From CAHJXF01 sp964657795 (GTDB lineage Bacteria > Pseudomonadota > Gammaproteobacteria > Burkholderiales > Burkholderiaceae_D): 17,890 nt of DNA. The notes below the pieces were generated by a model. That model was not told where the DNA came from. It saw only the letters and a list, made by a program, of their open reading frames with translations, and did not search any database. Made by a program: the position numbers and the translations under genes. Below are positions 1-7,251 of this stretch, in pieces; the stretch's first letter is position 1; each line of letters starts with the position of its first letter. The stretch covers positions 1 to 17,890 of the forward strand of contig CAZZWS010000069.1 in NCBI GenBank assembly GCA_964657795.1. The letters run 5' to 3'.

Positions 1-92
1 ACGCACCTCAGTCTCCCGCCCCTCCCGGAACACAGCGGCCGCCCACCTCGCGACGTCTTCGATCGCGGTACGGTGCGCCGTCAGGAATGCTC

Positions 93-1010
93 ATGAGCGA
101 CCAGCAACACGAATCCCTGATCAAGACGCCCAAGCAGTTGATCGTCACGGTCGTCGCGGCTTTCATCGTCCCGATCGCGATCATCGTCCTGCTCACCACC
201 TACGTGACGTCGTCCCGCAAGACGGGCGCCGGGAGCGAGGGCACGACCGCGGCAGCCACGATGGCGCGCATCGCGCCGATCGCCGCGCTCGATCTCGTCG
301 ACGCCAACGCGCCGCGCGAATTCAAGTCCGGCCAGGCCGTGTACGCCGCGGTGTGCACGACCTGTCATCAGAACGGCATCGCGGGTTCGCCGAAGTTCGG
401 CGACGCGGCGGCCTGGGGGCCGCGTATCGCGCAGGGTGCGCCGACCCTGTACGACCACGCCATCAAGGGCTTCCAGGGCAAGAACGGCGTGATGCCGGCC
501 AAGGGTGGCAACAGCGATCTCGACGACGTCGAAGTCGAACGCGCCGTGGTCTACATGGCCAATGCCGGCGGCGCCAAATTTCCGGAGCCGGCAACGCCTG
601 CGCCGACCGCAGCCGTCGCTGCGGCGCCGGCGCCGCCGGCGCTGCCGCAGGCCGATCCGAGCGTCGTCGCGGCCATCGCGGCGATCAACGCGGGCAGCAC
701 GGCTGCTGCTGCGCCCACGACGGTCGCTGCCGCCACTCCTGCCGCGGGCGCGACCGACAATGCTGCCGGCAAGCAGTTGTTCGGCGCCGTCTGCACGGCC
801 TGCCACGGGCTGGGCATCGCCGGTGCGCCGAAGTTCGGCGACAAGGCCGCGTGGGCGCCGCGTATCGCCGAAGGCCTGGACACGCTGTACCAGCACGCCA
901 TCAACGGCTACCAGGGCAAGAACGGCGTGATGCCGCCGAAGGGTGGGTCGAGCGCGCCGGACGAAGACGTCAAGGCTGCCGTCCGCTACATGGCCGACGC
1001 GGCGAAGTAG
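93..1010 (+). CDS. Membrane-anchored di-haem cytochrome c5-type protein (two tandem c5 domains)
   Basis: A 305-residue protein with one hydrophobic N-terminal segment (about residues 17-38) that would anchor it in the inner membrane, leaving the rest in the periplasm. It has two cytochrome c domains. The first has haem-binding CTTCH at 88-92 and a probable axial Met134 in KNGVMPAKGG. The second has CTACH at 234-238 and Met280 in KNGVMPPKGG. The Cys-to-Met spacing is the same in both, and the shared motifs (PKFGD, AAW, PRIA, KNGVMP) point to an internal duplication. An Ala/Pro-rich linker (about 165-222) joins them. The family carries electrons in respiratory chains, and the partner here is unknown. 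ATG at 93 is preferred over the in-frame ATG at 87 because AGGA at 83-86 sits six bases before 93 and directly abuts 87. A strong terminator follows the gene. Family assignment is firm; the redox partner is not determined. Confidence 0.93.
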   Translation: MSDQQHESLIKTPKQLIVTVVAAFIVPIAIIVLLTTYVTSSRKTGAGSEGTTAAATMARIAPIAALDLVDANAPREFKSGQAVYAAVCTTCHQNGIAGSPKFGDAAAWGPRIAQGAPTLYDHAIKGFQGKNGVMPAKGGNSDLDDVEVERAVVYMANAGGAKFPEPATPAPTAAVAAAPAPPALPQADPSVVAAIAAINAGSTAAAAPTTVAAATPAAGATDNAAGKQLFGAVCTACHGLGIAGAPKFGDKAAWAPRIAEGLDTLYQHAINGYQGKNGVMPPKGGSSAPDEDVKAAVRYMADAAK

Positions 1011-1067
1011 CACGACGCGCGTCACGGCGGCGAGCGCCTCGGCGAACTGCTGTTCGAGTCACGAAGG

Positions 1068-1104
1068 ATGCCCACGGGACCGTCCGGTTCCGTGGGCATT
1101 TTTT
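1068..1104 (+). terminator. Strong rho-independent terminator after the cytochrome gene
   Basis: A 10-bp perfect stem, ATGCCCACGG at 1068-1077 against CCGTGGGCAT at 1090-1099, extends inward through a G-T pair and ACCG/CGGT. A run of six T follows (1099-1104). It lies 58 bases after the cytochrome stop codon and would separate that gene from mlaC. No other signal was seen in the rest of the 1011-1246 gap. Confidence 0.9.
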
Positions 1105-1246
1105 GTTCGCTCGCAAAGGTCGCTCTTCGCCGTGAGCAAGGTCGCATCCCGTGACATGCCGACAGTCGCTAGCGACGTTCGATGACCCCTGCGAGTCGCG
1201 CCGGGGTGAGACGATGACGTCGTCTTTTTCCCTGACGGAACGTCCC

Positions 1247-1861
1247 ATGATCCTCCGCAAGCTCGCTCTTCTGTCCACCTTCGTCCTCACGCTGTGCGGC
1301 GCTGCCACGGCGTCGGCGCAGGCCGAGGCGCCCGACGCGCTCGTCAAGCGCGTGTCGACCGATGTGCTCGACGCCGTCAAGGCCGATCCGTCGATCCAGG
1401 CCGGCGACGTCAACCGCATCGTCGCGCTGGTCAACGAAAAGATCCTTCCCAACTTCGACTTCGAGCGGATGACGGCGTCGGCCGCGGGTCCGGGCTGGCG
1501 CAACGCGACGCCGGAGCAGAAGAAGGGACTCGAGCAGCAGTTCGAGATCCTGTTGATCCGCGTCTACTCGGGCGCGTTGTCGCAGGCGCGCGATCGGTCG
1601 ATCCAGCTCCGGCCGTTCCGCGATGCCGTCACCGATCCGCAGGTCGTCGTGCGCACGCAGGTGGTCGGGCAGGGCGATCCGGTCGAACTGGACTTCCGGC
1701 TCGCACGTGCCGACAACACGTGGAAGATCTTCGACATGAATGTCGGCGGTGTCTGGCTGGTCGACAACTACCGCAGCACGTTCTCGCAGGAGATCACCAA
1801 CGGCGGCATGGACGGCCTGATCGCTAAGCTCGCCGACAAGAACAAGGACGCGGCGCGCTAA
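1247..1861 (+). CDS. mlaC: MlaC/Ttg2D-family periplasmic phospholipid-binding protein
   Basis: A 204-residue exported protein of the MlaC (Tol_Tol_Ttg2) family, which shuttles phospholipids between the outer-membrane MlaA complex and the inner-membrane MlaFEDB transporter. The N-terminus is a signal peptide with probable cleavage after TASA (residue 24). The mature part shows family features: ILPNFDFERMTASAAGPGWR, then a stretch with TPEQKKGLEQQFEILLIRVYSGAL, and the C-terminal WKIFDMNVGGVWLVDNYRS region. Length fits the family. ATG at 1247 gives a compact signal peptide; ATG at 1214 is an alternative with a better ribosome site (GGTGAG at 1205-1210) and a 17-residue basic/acidic leader. No mlaA, B, D, E or F is nearby, so this is an isolated copy that may serve a transporter encoded elsewhere. 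Its stop overlaps the convergent Nudix gene by 4 bp. Confidence 0.88.
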   Translation: MILRKLALLSTFVLTLCGAATASAQAEAPDALVKRVSTDVLDAVKADPSIQAGDVNRIVALVNEKILPNFDFERMTASAAGPGWRNATPEQKKGLEQQFEILLIRVYSGALSQARDRSIQLRPFRDAVTDPQVVVRTQVVGQGDPVELDFRLARADNTWKIFDMNVGGVWLVDNYRSTFSQEITNGGMDGLIAKLADKNKDAAR

Positions 1862-2355
1862 TCGCGGATGGCGGCGGTCGCGATTAACCGTGCGATGGCC
1901 TCGTCGAGAAGCGGGCGCTGTCCCTTGTGGATCTTCAACGCGGCCGTGGCGGCATCGAAGTAGGCGGCGCGATCGATCTCGGGGAAGGATTTGGTCGAGC
2001 CCGACTTCGGCGGCCATTCCATTTCGAACGTGTTGCTGCGAAAGGCGGTGACATCGAGATCCGCCTCGATCAGCCACGCATGCACCGTCTTGCCGCCGGG
2101 CATGCGGCACGGGGACAACGCGATGCTGGTGGGCGCGGGAGCGATCGGCTGCCCGGTTTCCTCGGCGAACTCCCGCAGCGCGGCGTCCCACAGCGGCTCG
2201 CCGTCTTCGACCAGTCCTTTCGGGATCGACCAAGCGGCCGCATCGCGTCGCTTCCAGAACGGTCCGCCCGGATGCCCCAGCAGGAACTGCGGGCCATCGA
2301 TGGTCGTGCGATAGACCAGCAGACCGGCGCTGATCCGTTGCGGGGCGGACTTCAT
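1858..2355 (-). CDS. Nudix hydrolase, COG4119-type
   Basis: A 165-residue protein with a Nudix box at residues 47-68: G47, E53, R61-E62, E65-E66 and G68 fit Gx5Ex7REUxEExG, the Mg-binding catalytic helix that cleaves nucleoside diphosphates linked to another group. The residue after the final Gly is Gln rather than the usual aliphatic residue. Flanking motifs HPGGPFW (28-34), AWSIPKG (41-47) and, further on, SNTFEMEWPPKSG and FPEIDRAAYF are typical of the COG4119 group of predicted NTP pyrophosphohydrolases. The substrate is unknown. ATG at 2355 gives the normal N-terminus (MKSAPQRISAGLLVYR) and avoids a long non-conserved extension. The gene diverges from the esterase gene across an 88-bp gap and converges on mlaC, with which it shares a CTAA stop overlap (TAG on this strand, TAA on the other). 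Confidence 0.9.
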   Translation of the reverse strand: MKSAPQRISAGLLVYRTTIDGPQFLLGHPGGPFWKRRDAAAWSIPKGLVEDGEPLWDAALREFAEETGQPIAPAPTSIALSPCRMPGGKTVHAWLIEADLDVTAFRSNTFEMEWPPKSGSTKSFPEIDRAAYFDAATAALKIHKGQRPLLDEAIARLIATAAIRD

Positions 2356-2443
2356 GGCGCCCGCTCGCTTTGCATCGGCGACTTCGTTAAGGTCATGGTC
2401 CGCGGCATTCGTCGCATCGATCAACGCATTGACTGGAGTCCGC

Positions 2444-3544
2444 ATGCCGCTCAAACGTCCGAAGGGTCCGCCGGGTCGCGTCGTCTTGATGGAACACGCG
2501 TCGCAGGTGCTGAAGGGCAATCGGCTCGGCGACCCGACGAAACGCGCGGTCCACGTGTGGCTGCCGCCGCAGTATGACGATCCGAAGCTGGCGGGTGCGC
2601 GCTATCCGGTTCTCTACGACATGGTCGGCTTCATGGGCGCCGGACCCGCGCACACCAACTGGAAGGCGTTCGGCGAGAACATTCCGGAGCGCGCCGCGCG
2701 CCTGGTCCACGAGAAGAAGATGGACCCGGTCGTCATCGTGCTGCCCGACTGCTTCACGGCGCTCGGCGGGAACCAGTACGTCAACTCGTCGGCGATCGGC
2801 GCCTACGCCGACTACCTGACGCAGGAGATCGTGCCGTTCGTGGACGGGCATTTCAGGACGCTGGCCTCGCGCGACCATCGCGGCTGTTTCGGCAAGAGTT
2901 CGGGTGGTTACGGCGCCATCGTGCATGGCATGAAGTACCCGAAGACCTGGGGCGCGATCGCGGATCATTCGGGCGATTCGTACTTCGACTTCGTCTATCG
3001 CAGCGACTGGCCCAACACGCTCAACACCCTGGCAAAGTTCGCCAAGCCGAAACGCGAGGCCGGCGCCGTCGACGTGGCGGCGCGCTCGAAGGCGACCGGC
3101 GAAGGCCTCGACGACGGCCGCATCGCCGCCTTCCTCGACGCGTTGTGGAAGAAACGGAAGCTCGGCGGCGCCGATGGCCACACGGTGATGAACCTCTGCA
3201 TGGCCGCGACCTACGACCCGGACCCGTCGGCGCCCAACGGCTTTCGCGTGCCGTTCGACCTGGAGACCGGCGAACTGATCGCGGCGCGCTGGAAGCACTG
3301 GCTGGCCCACGACCCGATCCACATGGTGGGACGCCATGCGGCGGCGTTGCGATCGCTGCGCGGCATCTTCATCGACTGCGGTTGGGCCGACCAGTACCAC
3401 ATCCAGTACGGCACCCGCATCCTGTCGAAGCGGCTCGCCGAAGCCGGTATCGAACACGTGTACGAGGAGTTCGACGACAACCATTCGGACATCGACTACC
3501 GGATGGATGTGAGCTTGCCGTTCCTGGTGAAGACGCTCGCGTAA
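2444..3544 (+). CDS. Putative alpha/beta-hydrolase esterase (PF00756 type)
   Basis: A 366-residue cytoplasmic alpha/beta hydrolase resembling the esterase D/Fes-like family. The N-terminal strand region RAVHVWLPPQYDD and YPVLYDMVGF is typical. The nucleophile is probably Ser152 in GKSSGGYGA (150-158), the acid Asp311 or Asp316 in IDCGWADQYHIQYG, and the base His347 in DDNHSD. No signal peptide or membrane segment is seen. A lid-like insertion of about 100 residues (roughly 181-290) lies between the nucleophile and the acid. The start at 2444 has a good ribosome site (TGGAG, 2434-2438) five bases upstream. The substrate is not predictable from sequence. It converges on the next gene with 7 bp between stops. 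Fold and catalytic residues are well supported; the reaction beyond ester hydrolysis is a guess. Confidence 0.88.
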   Translation: MPLKRPKGPPGRVVLMEHASQVLKGNRLGDPTKRAVHVWLPPQYDDPKLAGARYPVLYDMVGFMGAGPAHTNWKAFGENIPERAARLVHEKKMDPVVIVLPDCFTALGGNQYVNSSAIGAYADYLTQEIVPFVDGHFRTLASRDHRGCFGKSSGGYGAIVHGMKYPKTWGAIADHSGDSYFDFVYRSDWPNTLNTLAKFAKPKREAGAVDVAARSKATGEGLDDGRIAAFLDALWKKRKLGGADGHTVMNLCMAATYDPDPSAPNGFRVPFDLETGELIAARWKHWLAHDPIHMVGRHAAALRSLRGIFIDCGWADQYHIQYGTRILSKRLAEAGIEHVYEEFDDNHSDIDYRMDVSLPFLVKTLA

Positions 3545-3551
3545 CGACGCT

Positions 3552-3941
3552 TCACGCCAGCGGTAGCGCGATTCCCGACTCGGCGAACACATCGCGCGCG
3601 ACGGCGAGGCCGTTGAGGGCGGCGGGGAAGCCGGCGTATACGGCCATCTGCATGACGACCTCCACGATCTGCCGCGGCGTGCAGCCGACATGGAGTGCCG
3701 CATGCGTGTGGACCTTCAACTGCGGCGCCGCGTTGCCGAGCGCCACCAGCGCCGCGATGACCGCGATCTCGCGCTCGATCAGTCCGAGTCCGGGCCGGCT
3801 GTAGATGTCGCCGAACGGGAACTCGACGAGATAGCGCGCGAATTCGGGAAAGGTCGCGGACAGCCGCTCGACCACCTCGATGCCGGCTTGTCCGTCGACC
3901 TGCTCCAGCATGTGCAGTCCTACTTCGTAGCGCGTGTTCAT
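3552..3941 (-). CDS. Carboxymuconolactone decarboxylase-family protein
   Basis: A 129-residue protein matching the carboxymuconolactone decarboxylase (CMD) fold: LIEREIAVIAALVALGNAAPQLKVHTHAAL around residues 54-83, then HVGCTPRQIVEVVMQMAVYAGFPAALNGL (84-112). It lacks the CxxC thiol pair of AhpD peroxidases, so it is nearer to the PcaC-like, non-redox branch. PcaC decarboxylates gamma-carboxymuconolactone in the protocatechuate pathway, but no other aromatic-degradation gene is present and many CMD proteins have other, unknown roles. ATG at 3941 is preceded by GAGGTG at a good distance. It diverges from a LysR-type regulator across 84 bp, the usual arrangement of a regulator and its target, so control by that regulator is likely. 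Confidence 0.87.
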   Translation of the reverse strand: MNTRYEVGLHMLEQVDGQAGIEVVERLSATFPEFARYLVEFPFGDIYSRPGLGLIEREIAVIAALVALGNAAPQLKVHTHAALHVGCTPRQIVEVVMQMAVYAGFPAALNGLAVARDVFAESGIALPLA

Positions 3942-4025
3942 GATCACCTCGTGTCGAATCGAAACCACGAGACTGTCGGCGCGAGACGCGCGACGGAAGG
4001 ACCAATTCGGTAATATCGATCGGGT
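3942..4025. promoter_or_regulatory. Shared divergent promoter region of the CMD-family gene and the LysR regulator
   Basis: The 84 bases between the two divergent starts must hold both promoters. For the regulator a -10-like TAATAT lies at 4011-4016, nine bases before its ATG, with no Shine-Dalgarno sequence and no clear -35. For the CMD gene a ribosome site GAGGTG is read on the minus strand at about 3946-3951. LysR proteins usually bind such gaps, but I could not identify a convincing T-N11-A dyad. The regulatory role is inferred from gene order. Confidence 0.5.
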
Positions 4026-4919
4026 ATGACCAGACTCGACATCCGTGACCTGCGCATCTTCGTGGCTGTCGCACGCTGCCTGAACTTCACGCAGGCGGCC
4101 GCGCAGCTGCACATGGCGCAACCGCCTTTGAGTCGCGCGGTCCGTGAGCTCGAAGCGGCACTCGGCGTCGCGTTGTTCGAGCGTTCGACGCATCACGTCG
4201 CGCTGACGAAAGCGGGACATGCACTGCTGCCGCGCGCGACGCGCATCCTGCACGACGTCGCTGCTGCCGAGACGATGCTGACCCGGCATGCGACGACGCC
4301 GCGCGCGACGCGGATCGGAGTCACCACGTCGGTCGAACCGGGGACGTTCGAGCGCTTCATCGAGGACGCGAGCAGGCGCGGGGCGATCGAGACGACCTTC
4401 GCGCCGTCGCCACGGTTGTGCACGCTGCTGATCGCGGGTCGTCTCGACGCCGCGGTGATCGCGCTACCGACCAACACGATCGATCTGACGGTGGTCCCGC
4501 TGACCAGCCAGCCGATGATCGTCGCGCTGCCGACGAAACACGGTCTGGCGAAGCGTCGCCGGCTATCGCTCGCAGCGCTGCGAGCGGAGAAGGTGTTCTG
4601 GTCGCGCCAACCGGCCTTCTTCGATCACTGCCAGGCGATCTTCGGGGCACATGGCTTCGCGCCGACGATGGTGAAGGAGCCGGCCGACCACCATGTGCTG
4701 CTCGCCGGCGTCGCCGCGGGCCGCGGTCTGGCGTTCCTGCCGCAGTCGTTCAGTGCGCTGAAGCTGGCCGGGGTTTCCTATCGGTCTCTCGTCGAAGGCG
4801 ATGAGCTCGAAGTACGCCTGGCGCTGGCGTATGCCGGCAAGCCCGGCGCCATGCAGCGGCAAGCGATGCGAATGGCCGAACGAACCATCGTTCGGAATTC
4901 CTGCCTGCTCGGAGCGTGA
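4026..4919 (+). CDS. LysR-family transcriptional regulator
   Basis: A 297-residue regulator of typical LysR length. The N-terminal winged helix-turn-helix is at about residues 4-63 (DIRDLRIFVAVARCLNFTQA, then AAQLHMAQPPLSRAVRELEA, then LGVALFERSTHHVALTKAGH). A linker helix leads to a periplasmic-binding-protein-like effector domain (about 90-297) with IGVTTSVEPGTFERFI and later GVAAGRGLAFLPQS, a conserved part of that domain. These proteins act as tetramers and respond to small molecules. The divergent CMD-family gene is the obvious target, and the effector is unknown. The start is set by the conserved N-terminus (MTRLDIRDLR); there is no Shine-Dalgarno sequence, and TAATAT lies nine bases upstream. 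Confidence 0.95.
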   Translation: MTRLDIRDLRIFVAVARCLNFTQAAAQLHMAQPPLSRAVRELEAALGVALFERSTHHVALTKAGHALLPRATRILHDVAAAETMLTRHATTPRATRIGVTTSVEPGTFERFIEDASRRGAIETTFAPSPRLCTLLIAGRLDAAVIALPTNTIDLTVVPLTSQPMIVALPTKHGLAKRRRLSLAALRAEKVFWSRQPAFFDHCQAIFGAHGFAPTMVKEPADHHVLLAGVAAGRGLAFLPQSFSALKLAGVSYRSLVEGDELEVRLALAYAGKPGAMQRQAMRMAERTIVRNSCLLGA

Positions 4920-5050
4920 TGCGTCGTCTTTGATCGCGATGTGGCCTGGCGATCTCGATTGGAGGAGTCATCGAACTACGCAAGTCGAAAGTCGTCGAGC
5001 CTGAAGACGCAGGGGAGATGGGCGAAAGTGCCGAAATCGACAACGCCGCC

Positions 5051-5075
5051 GGGTACCCGCCTTCGCGGGAACGAC
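5051..5075 (-). repeat. REP-like palindrome in the spacer between lysR and ilvA
   Basis: Read on the minus strand the element begins GTCGTTCCCGCGAAGGCGGG and ends TACCC. Its core CCCGC-CTTCG-CGGG type hairpin (5056-5069 on the plus strand) belongs to the widespread proteobacterial family of GTCAT-CCCGCGAAGGCGGG repeats. Aligned with the first arm of the repeat inside the oxidoreductase gene (9574-9598), 20 of 25 positions match. It lies between two convergent genes, the usual site for such elements, where the hairpin can protect or end transcripts. No second arm is recognisable nearby. The rest of the 4920-5114 gap holds no gene that I can support. Confidence 0.72.
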
Positions 5076-5114
5076 GAGGATCGGCCGTCATGGTGGCGTG
5101 GACTGCAGAACACG

Positions 5115-6641
5115 TCATCCCAGAAACAACCGATACGCCGGGTTCTCCGTCTCGTCTTCATACGGGTACCCCAGCGTCTTCAGAAACCCGCGAAACGCCT
5201 GCTGCTCCGACGCCGGCACCTGCAGCCCGACCAGGATCCGGCCGAAGTCGGCGCCCTGGTTGCGGTAGTGGAACAGGCTGATGTTCCAGTTCGGGCTCAT
5301 CGTCGACAGGAAGCGCATCAGCGCGCCGGGGCGTTCGGGGAACACGAAGCGATAGAGGCGTTCATCGCAAGCGAGCGCCGAACGGCCGCCGATCATGTGG
5401 CGCAGGTGGGTCTTCGCCAGCTCGTCGTGGGTCAGGTCGAGCGCCTCGAAACCTTCCTTGCCGAAGGTCGCCGCGAGCATCGCGCTGTCCCCGCGCGCCT
5501 TGACCGCGATGCCCACGAAGACGTGCGCGAGCCTCGCGTCGGCGATGCGATAGTTGAATTCCGTCACGTCGTGCGAGCCCACCAGCGCGCAGAAGCGGCG
5601 GAAGCTGCCGCGTTCTTCGGGAATCGTCACGGCGAAGACGGCTTCGCGCTCTTCGCCGACCTCGGCGCGCTCGGCCACGAAGCGCAGCCGATCGAAGTTC
5701 ATGTTGGCGCCGCAAGCGATCGCGACCAGCGTCTCGCCCTTCAGCTTCTCGCGCGCGGCGTAGGCCTTGAGGCCCGCGATGGCCAGCGCGCCGGCCGGCT
5801 CGAGGATCGAGCGGGTCTCGGCGAACACGTCCTTGATGGCCGCGCAGACGGCGTCGGTGTCGACCAGCACGATGTCGTCGACGTATTGTTTCGCGAGTCG
5901 GAAGGTCTCCACGCCGACCTGCTTGACCGCCGTGCCGTCGGAGAACAGCCCCACGTTGGCCAGCGTGACGCGTCGGCCCGCCGCGATCGAACGCGCCATC
6001 GCATCCGAGTCGATCGTCTGCACGCCGACGATGCGGATGTCGGGCCGCACGGCCTTCACGTACGCGGCCACGCCGGCGATCAGGCCGCCGCCGCCGATCG
6101 CGACGAAGATCGTGTGGATCGGCCGGTCCGTATGCAGCGACTGATGCTGCCTGAGGATCTCCATGCCGATCGTGCCCTGGCCCGCGATGACATCGGGGTC
6201 GTCGAACGGATGGACGAAGGTGAGTCCCTGCGCGTGCTGCAACGTCAGCGCGTGGGCATAAGCGTCCGAATAGCTCTCGCCTTCGAGCACGACCTCGGCG
6301 CCGCGCGCGCGCACCGCGTCGATCTTGACCTGCGGCGTCGTGACCGGCATGACGATCATCGCCTTGCAGCCGAGCCGTTGCGCCGCCAGCGCGACGCCCT
6401 GCGCGTGGTTGCCGGCCGACGCCGCGATCACGCCGCGCTTCAATTCGGCCGGCGACAGGTGCGCCATGCGGTTGTACGCGCCGCGCAATTTGAAGCTGAA
6501 GACCGGCTGGTTGTCTTCGCGCTTCAGCAGCACCGTGTTGCCGATGCGCTTCGACAGCGCGGGGGCGAGTTCGAGTTCGGTCTCGCGCGCCACGTCGTAG
6601 ACGCGCGCGTTGAGGATGCGTTTGAGGTAGTCGATGGCCAT
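5115..6641 (-). CDS. ilvA: Threonine ammonia-lyase, biosynthetic (threonine deaminase)
   Basis: A 508-residue PLP enzyme that turns threonine into 2-oxobutanoate, the first committed step of isoleucine synthesis. The catalytic domain (about 1-320) carries PLP-binding Lys51 in SFKLRGAYN, the substrate loop SAGNHAQG (75-82), and the phosphate-binding GGGG (183-186). The C-terminal part (about 330-508) has two ACT-like regulatory modules, one around AVFAVTIPEERGSFRRFC and one around RLYRFVFPERPGALMRFLS. This is the full-length form inhibited by isoleucine, and length and domains match the E. coli enzyme (514 residues). It is therefore the biosynthetic enzyme and not the short catabolic TdcB type. 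No ilv or leu neighbours are present. ATG at 6641 gives the conserved N-terminus but has no clear Shine-Dalgarno sequence. A possible -10, TAGAGT, is read on the minus strand at 6691-6696. Confidence 0.97.
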   Translation of the reverse strand: MAIDYLKRILNARVYDVARETELELAPALSKRIGNTVLLKREDNQPVFSFKLRGAYNRMAHLSPAELKRGVIAASAGNHAQGVALAAQRLGCKAMIVMPVTTPQVKIDAVRARGAEVVLEGESYSDAYAHALTLQHAQGLTFVHPFDDPDVIAGQGTIGMEILRQHQSLHTDRPIHTIFVAIGGGGLIAGVAAYVKAVRPDIRIVGVQTIDSDAMARSIAAGRRVTLANVGLFSDGTAVKQVGVETFRLAKQYVDDIVLVDTDAVCAAIKDVFAETRSILEPAGALAIAGLKAYAAREKLKGETLVAIACGANMNFDRLRFVAERAEVGEEREAVFAVTIPEERGSFRRFCALVGSHDVTEFNYRIADARLAHVFVGIAVKARGDSAMLAATFGKEGFEALDLTHDELAKTHLRHMIGGRSALACDERLYRFVFPERPGALMRFLSTMSPNWNISLFHYRNQGADFGRILVGLQVPASEQQAFRGFLKTLGYPYEDETENPAYRLFLG

Positions 6642-6720
6642 CGGAAGACTTCGGGCGGGATGCCGACGCTTGCGGCGACGGCGAGGCGCGACTCTAACGG
6701 ATGCCCGGACCGACGGACAC

Positions 6721-6726
6721 TAGAAT
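6721..6726 (+). promoter_or_regulatory. Probable -10 element of the YqaA-type gene (leaderless)
   Basis: TAGAAT lies six bases before the ATG at 6733, which would put the transcription start at or next to the start codon. There is no Shine-Dalgarno sequence and no good -35. On the opposite strand TAGAGT (6691-6696) could serve ilvA, so the 91-bp gap would hold two back-to-back promoters. Confidence 0.5.
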
Positions 6727-6732
6727 GCGGCG

Positions 6733-7251
6733 ATGCCTCCATGGGTCGAACATCTTCTCGCCTGGCTGTCGTTGCCCGAGTTCGGACTGACCAGCGTCTT
6801 CGTCGTCAGTTTCATCTCGGCCACGTTGATCCCGCTCGGGTCGGAGCCGGTCGTGTTCGGCATGGTCAAGCTGCGGCCCGACCTGTTCTGGCAAACGATC
6901 GCCGTCGCCACCGTGGGCAACGTGCTGGGTGGCGTGGTCGACTACTGGATGGGCCGCGGCGCGGAATGGATGCTCGACAGCCCGTTGAAGCGGGGAGCGC
7001 CCGCTTCACCGGTCCCGACGACGACCGCGCGTCCGAACGACCCGGGGAAGTGGCATCAGCGAGCCGTGCGCTGGATGGAACGCTTCGGCCCCTTCGGCTG
7101 CGTGTTCGCGTGGCTGCCGGGCATCGGCGATCCGCTGTGCGCCGTGGCCGGCTGGCTGCGCCTGCCGTTCTGGCGGTGCGTGTTGTGGATGACGATCGGT
7201 AAAACGTTGCGCTATGTCGCGTTCACCGGCAGCCTGGTCTGGATGCTCTGA
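6733..7251 (+). CDS. yqaA: YqaA-type integral membrane protein (SNARE-associated/DedA-related)
   Basis: A 172-residue inner-membrane protein of the COG1238/YqaA group, a short relative of DedA proteins. Hydrophobic segments lie at about 17-36, 56-77, 120-140 and 147-170. Family motifs are present: FISATLIPLGSEPVV (a re-entrant loop), GNVLGGVVDYWMGR, then GPFGCVFAWLPGIGDPLC and AGWLRLPFW, with IGKTLRY near the end. A Pro/Thr-rich stretch (about 83-106) before KWHQRAVRWMERFG is longer than I expect for the family. DedA-related proteins are tied to lipid recycling and membrane potential, but YqaA itself has no settled function. The stop codon abuts that of the next, convergent gene, forming TGATCA. 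Confidence 0.85.
   Translation: MPPWVEHLLAWLSLPEFGLTSVFVVSFISATLIPLGSEPVVFGMVKLRPDLFWQTIAVATVGNVLGGVVDYWMGRGAEWMLDSPLKRGAPASPVPTTTARPNDPGKWHQRAVRWMERFGPFGCVFAWLPGIGDPLCAVAGWLRLPFWRCVLWMTIGKTLRYVAFTGSLVWML

Noticed and set aside
1..86. A possible upstream gene tail or promoter before the cytochrome gene
   Set aside because: No coding signal or convincing promoter hexamers could be identified in these bases apart from the AGGA ribosome site.
81..1025. A 314-codon frame opposite the cytochrome gene
   Set aside because: Shadow of a clear di-haem cytochrome; Arg-rich with no family features.
3942..4025. A defined LysR T-N11-A operator
   Set aside because: Several AT/CG fragments fit loosely but none gives a convincing dyad, so only the general regulatory region is reported.
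4941..7202. A 753-codon open frame on the plus strand across the spacer, ilvA and the start of yqaA
   Set aside because: It is antisense to ilvA, which is unmistakable, and out of frame with yqaA. It has no recognisable domain.
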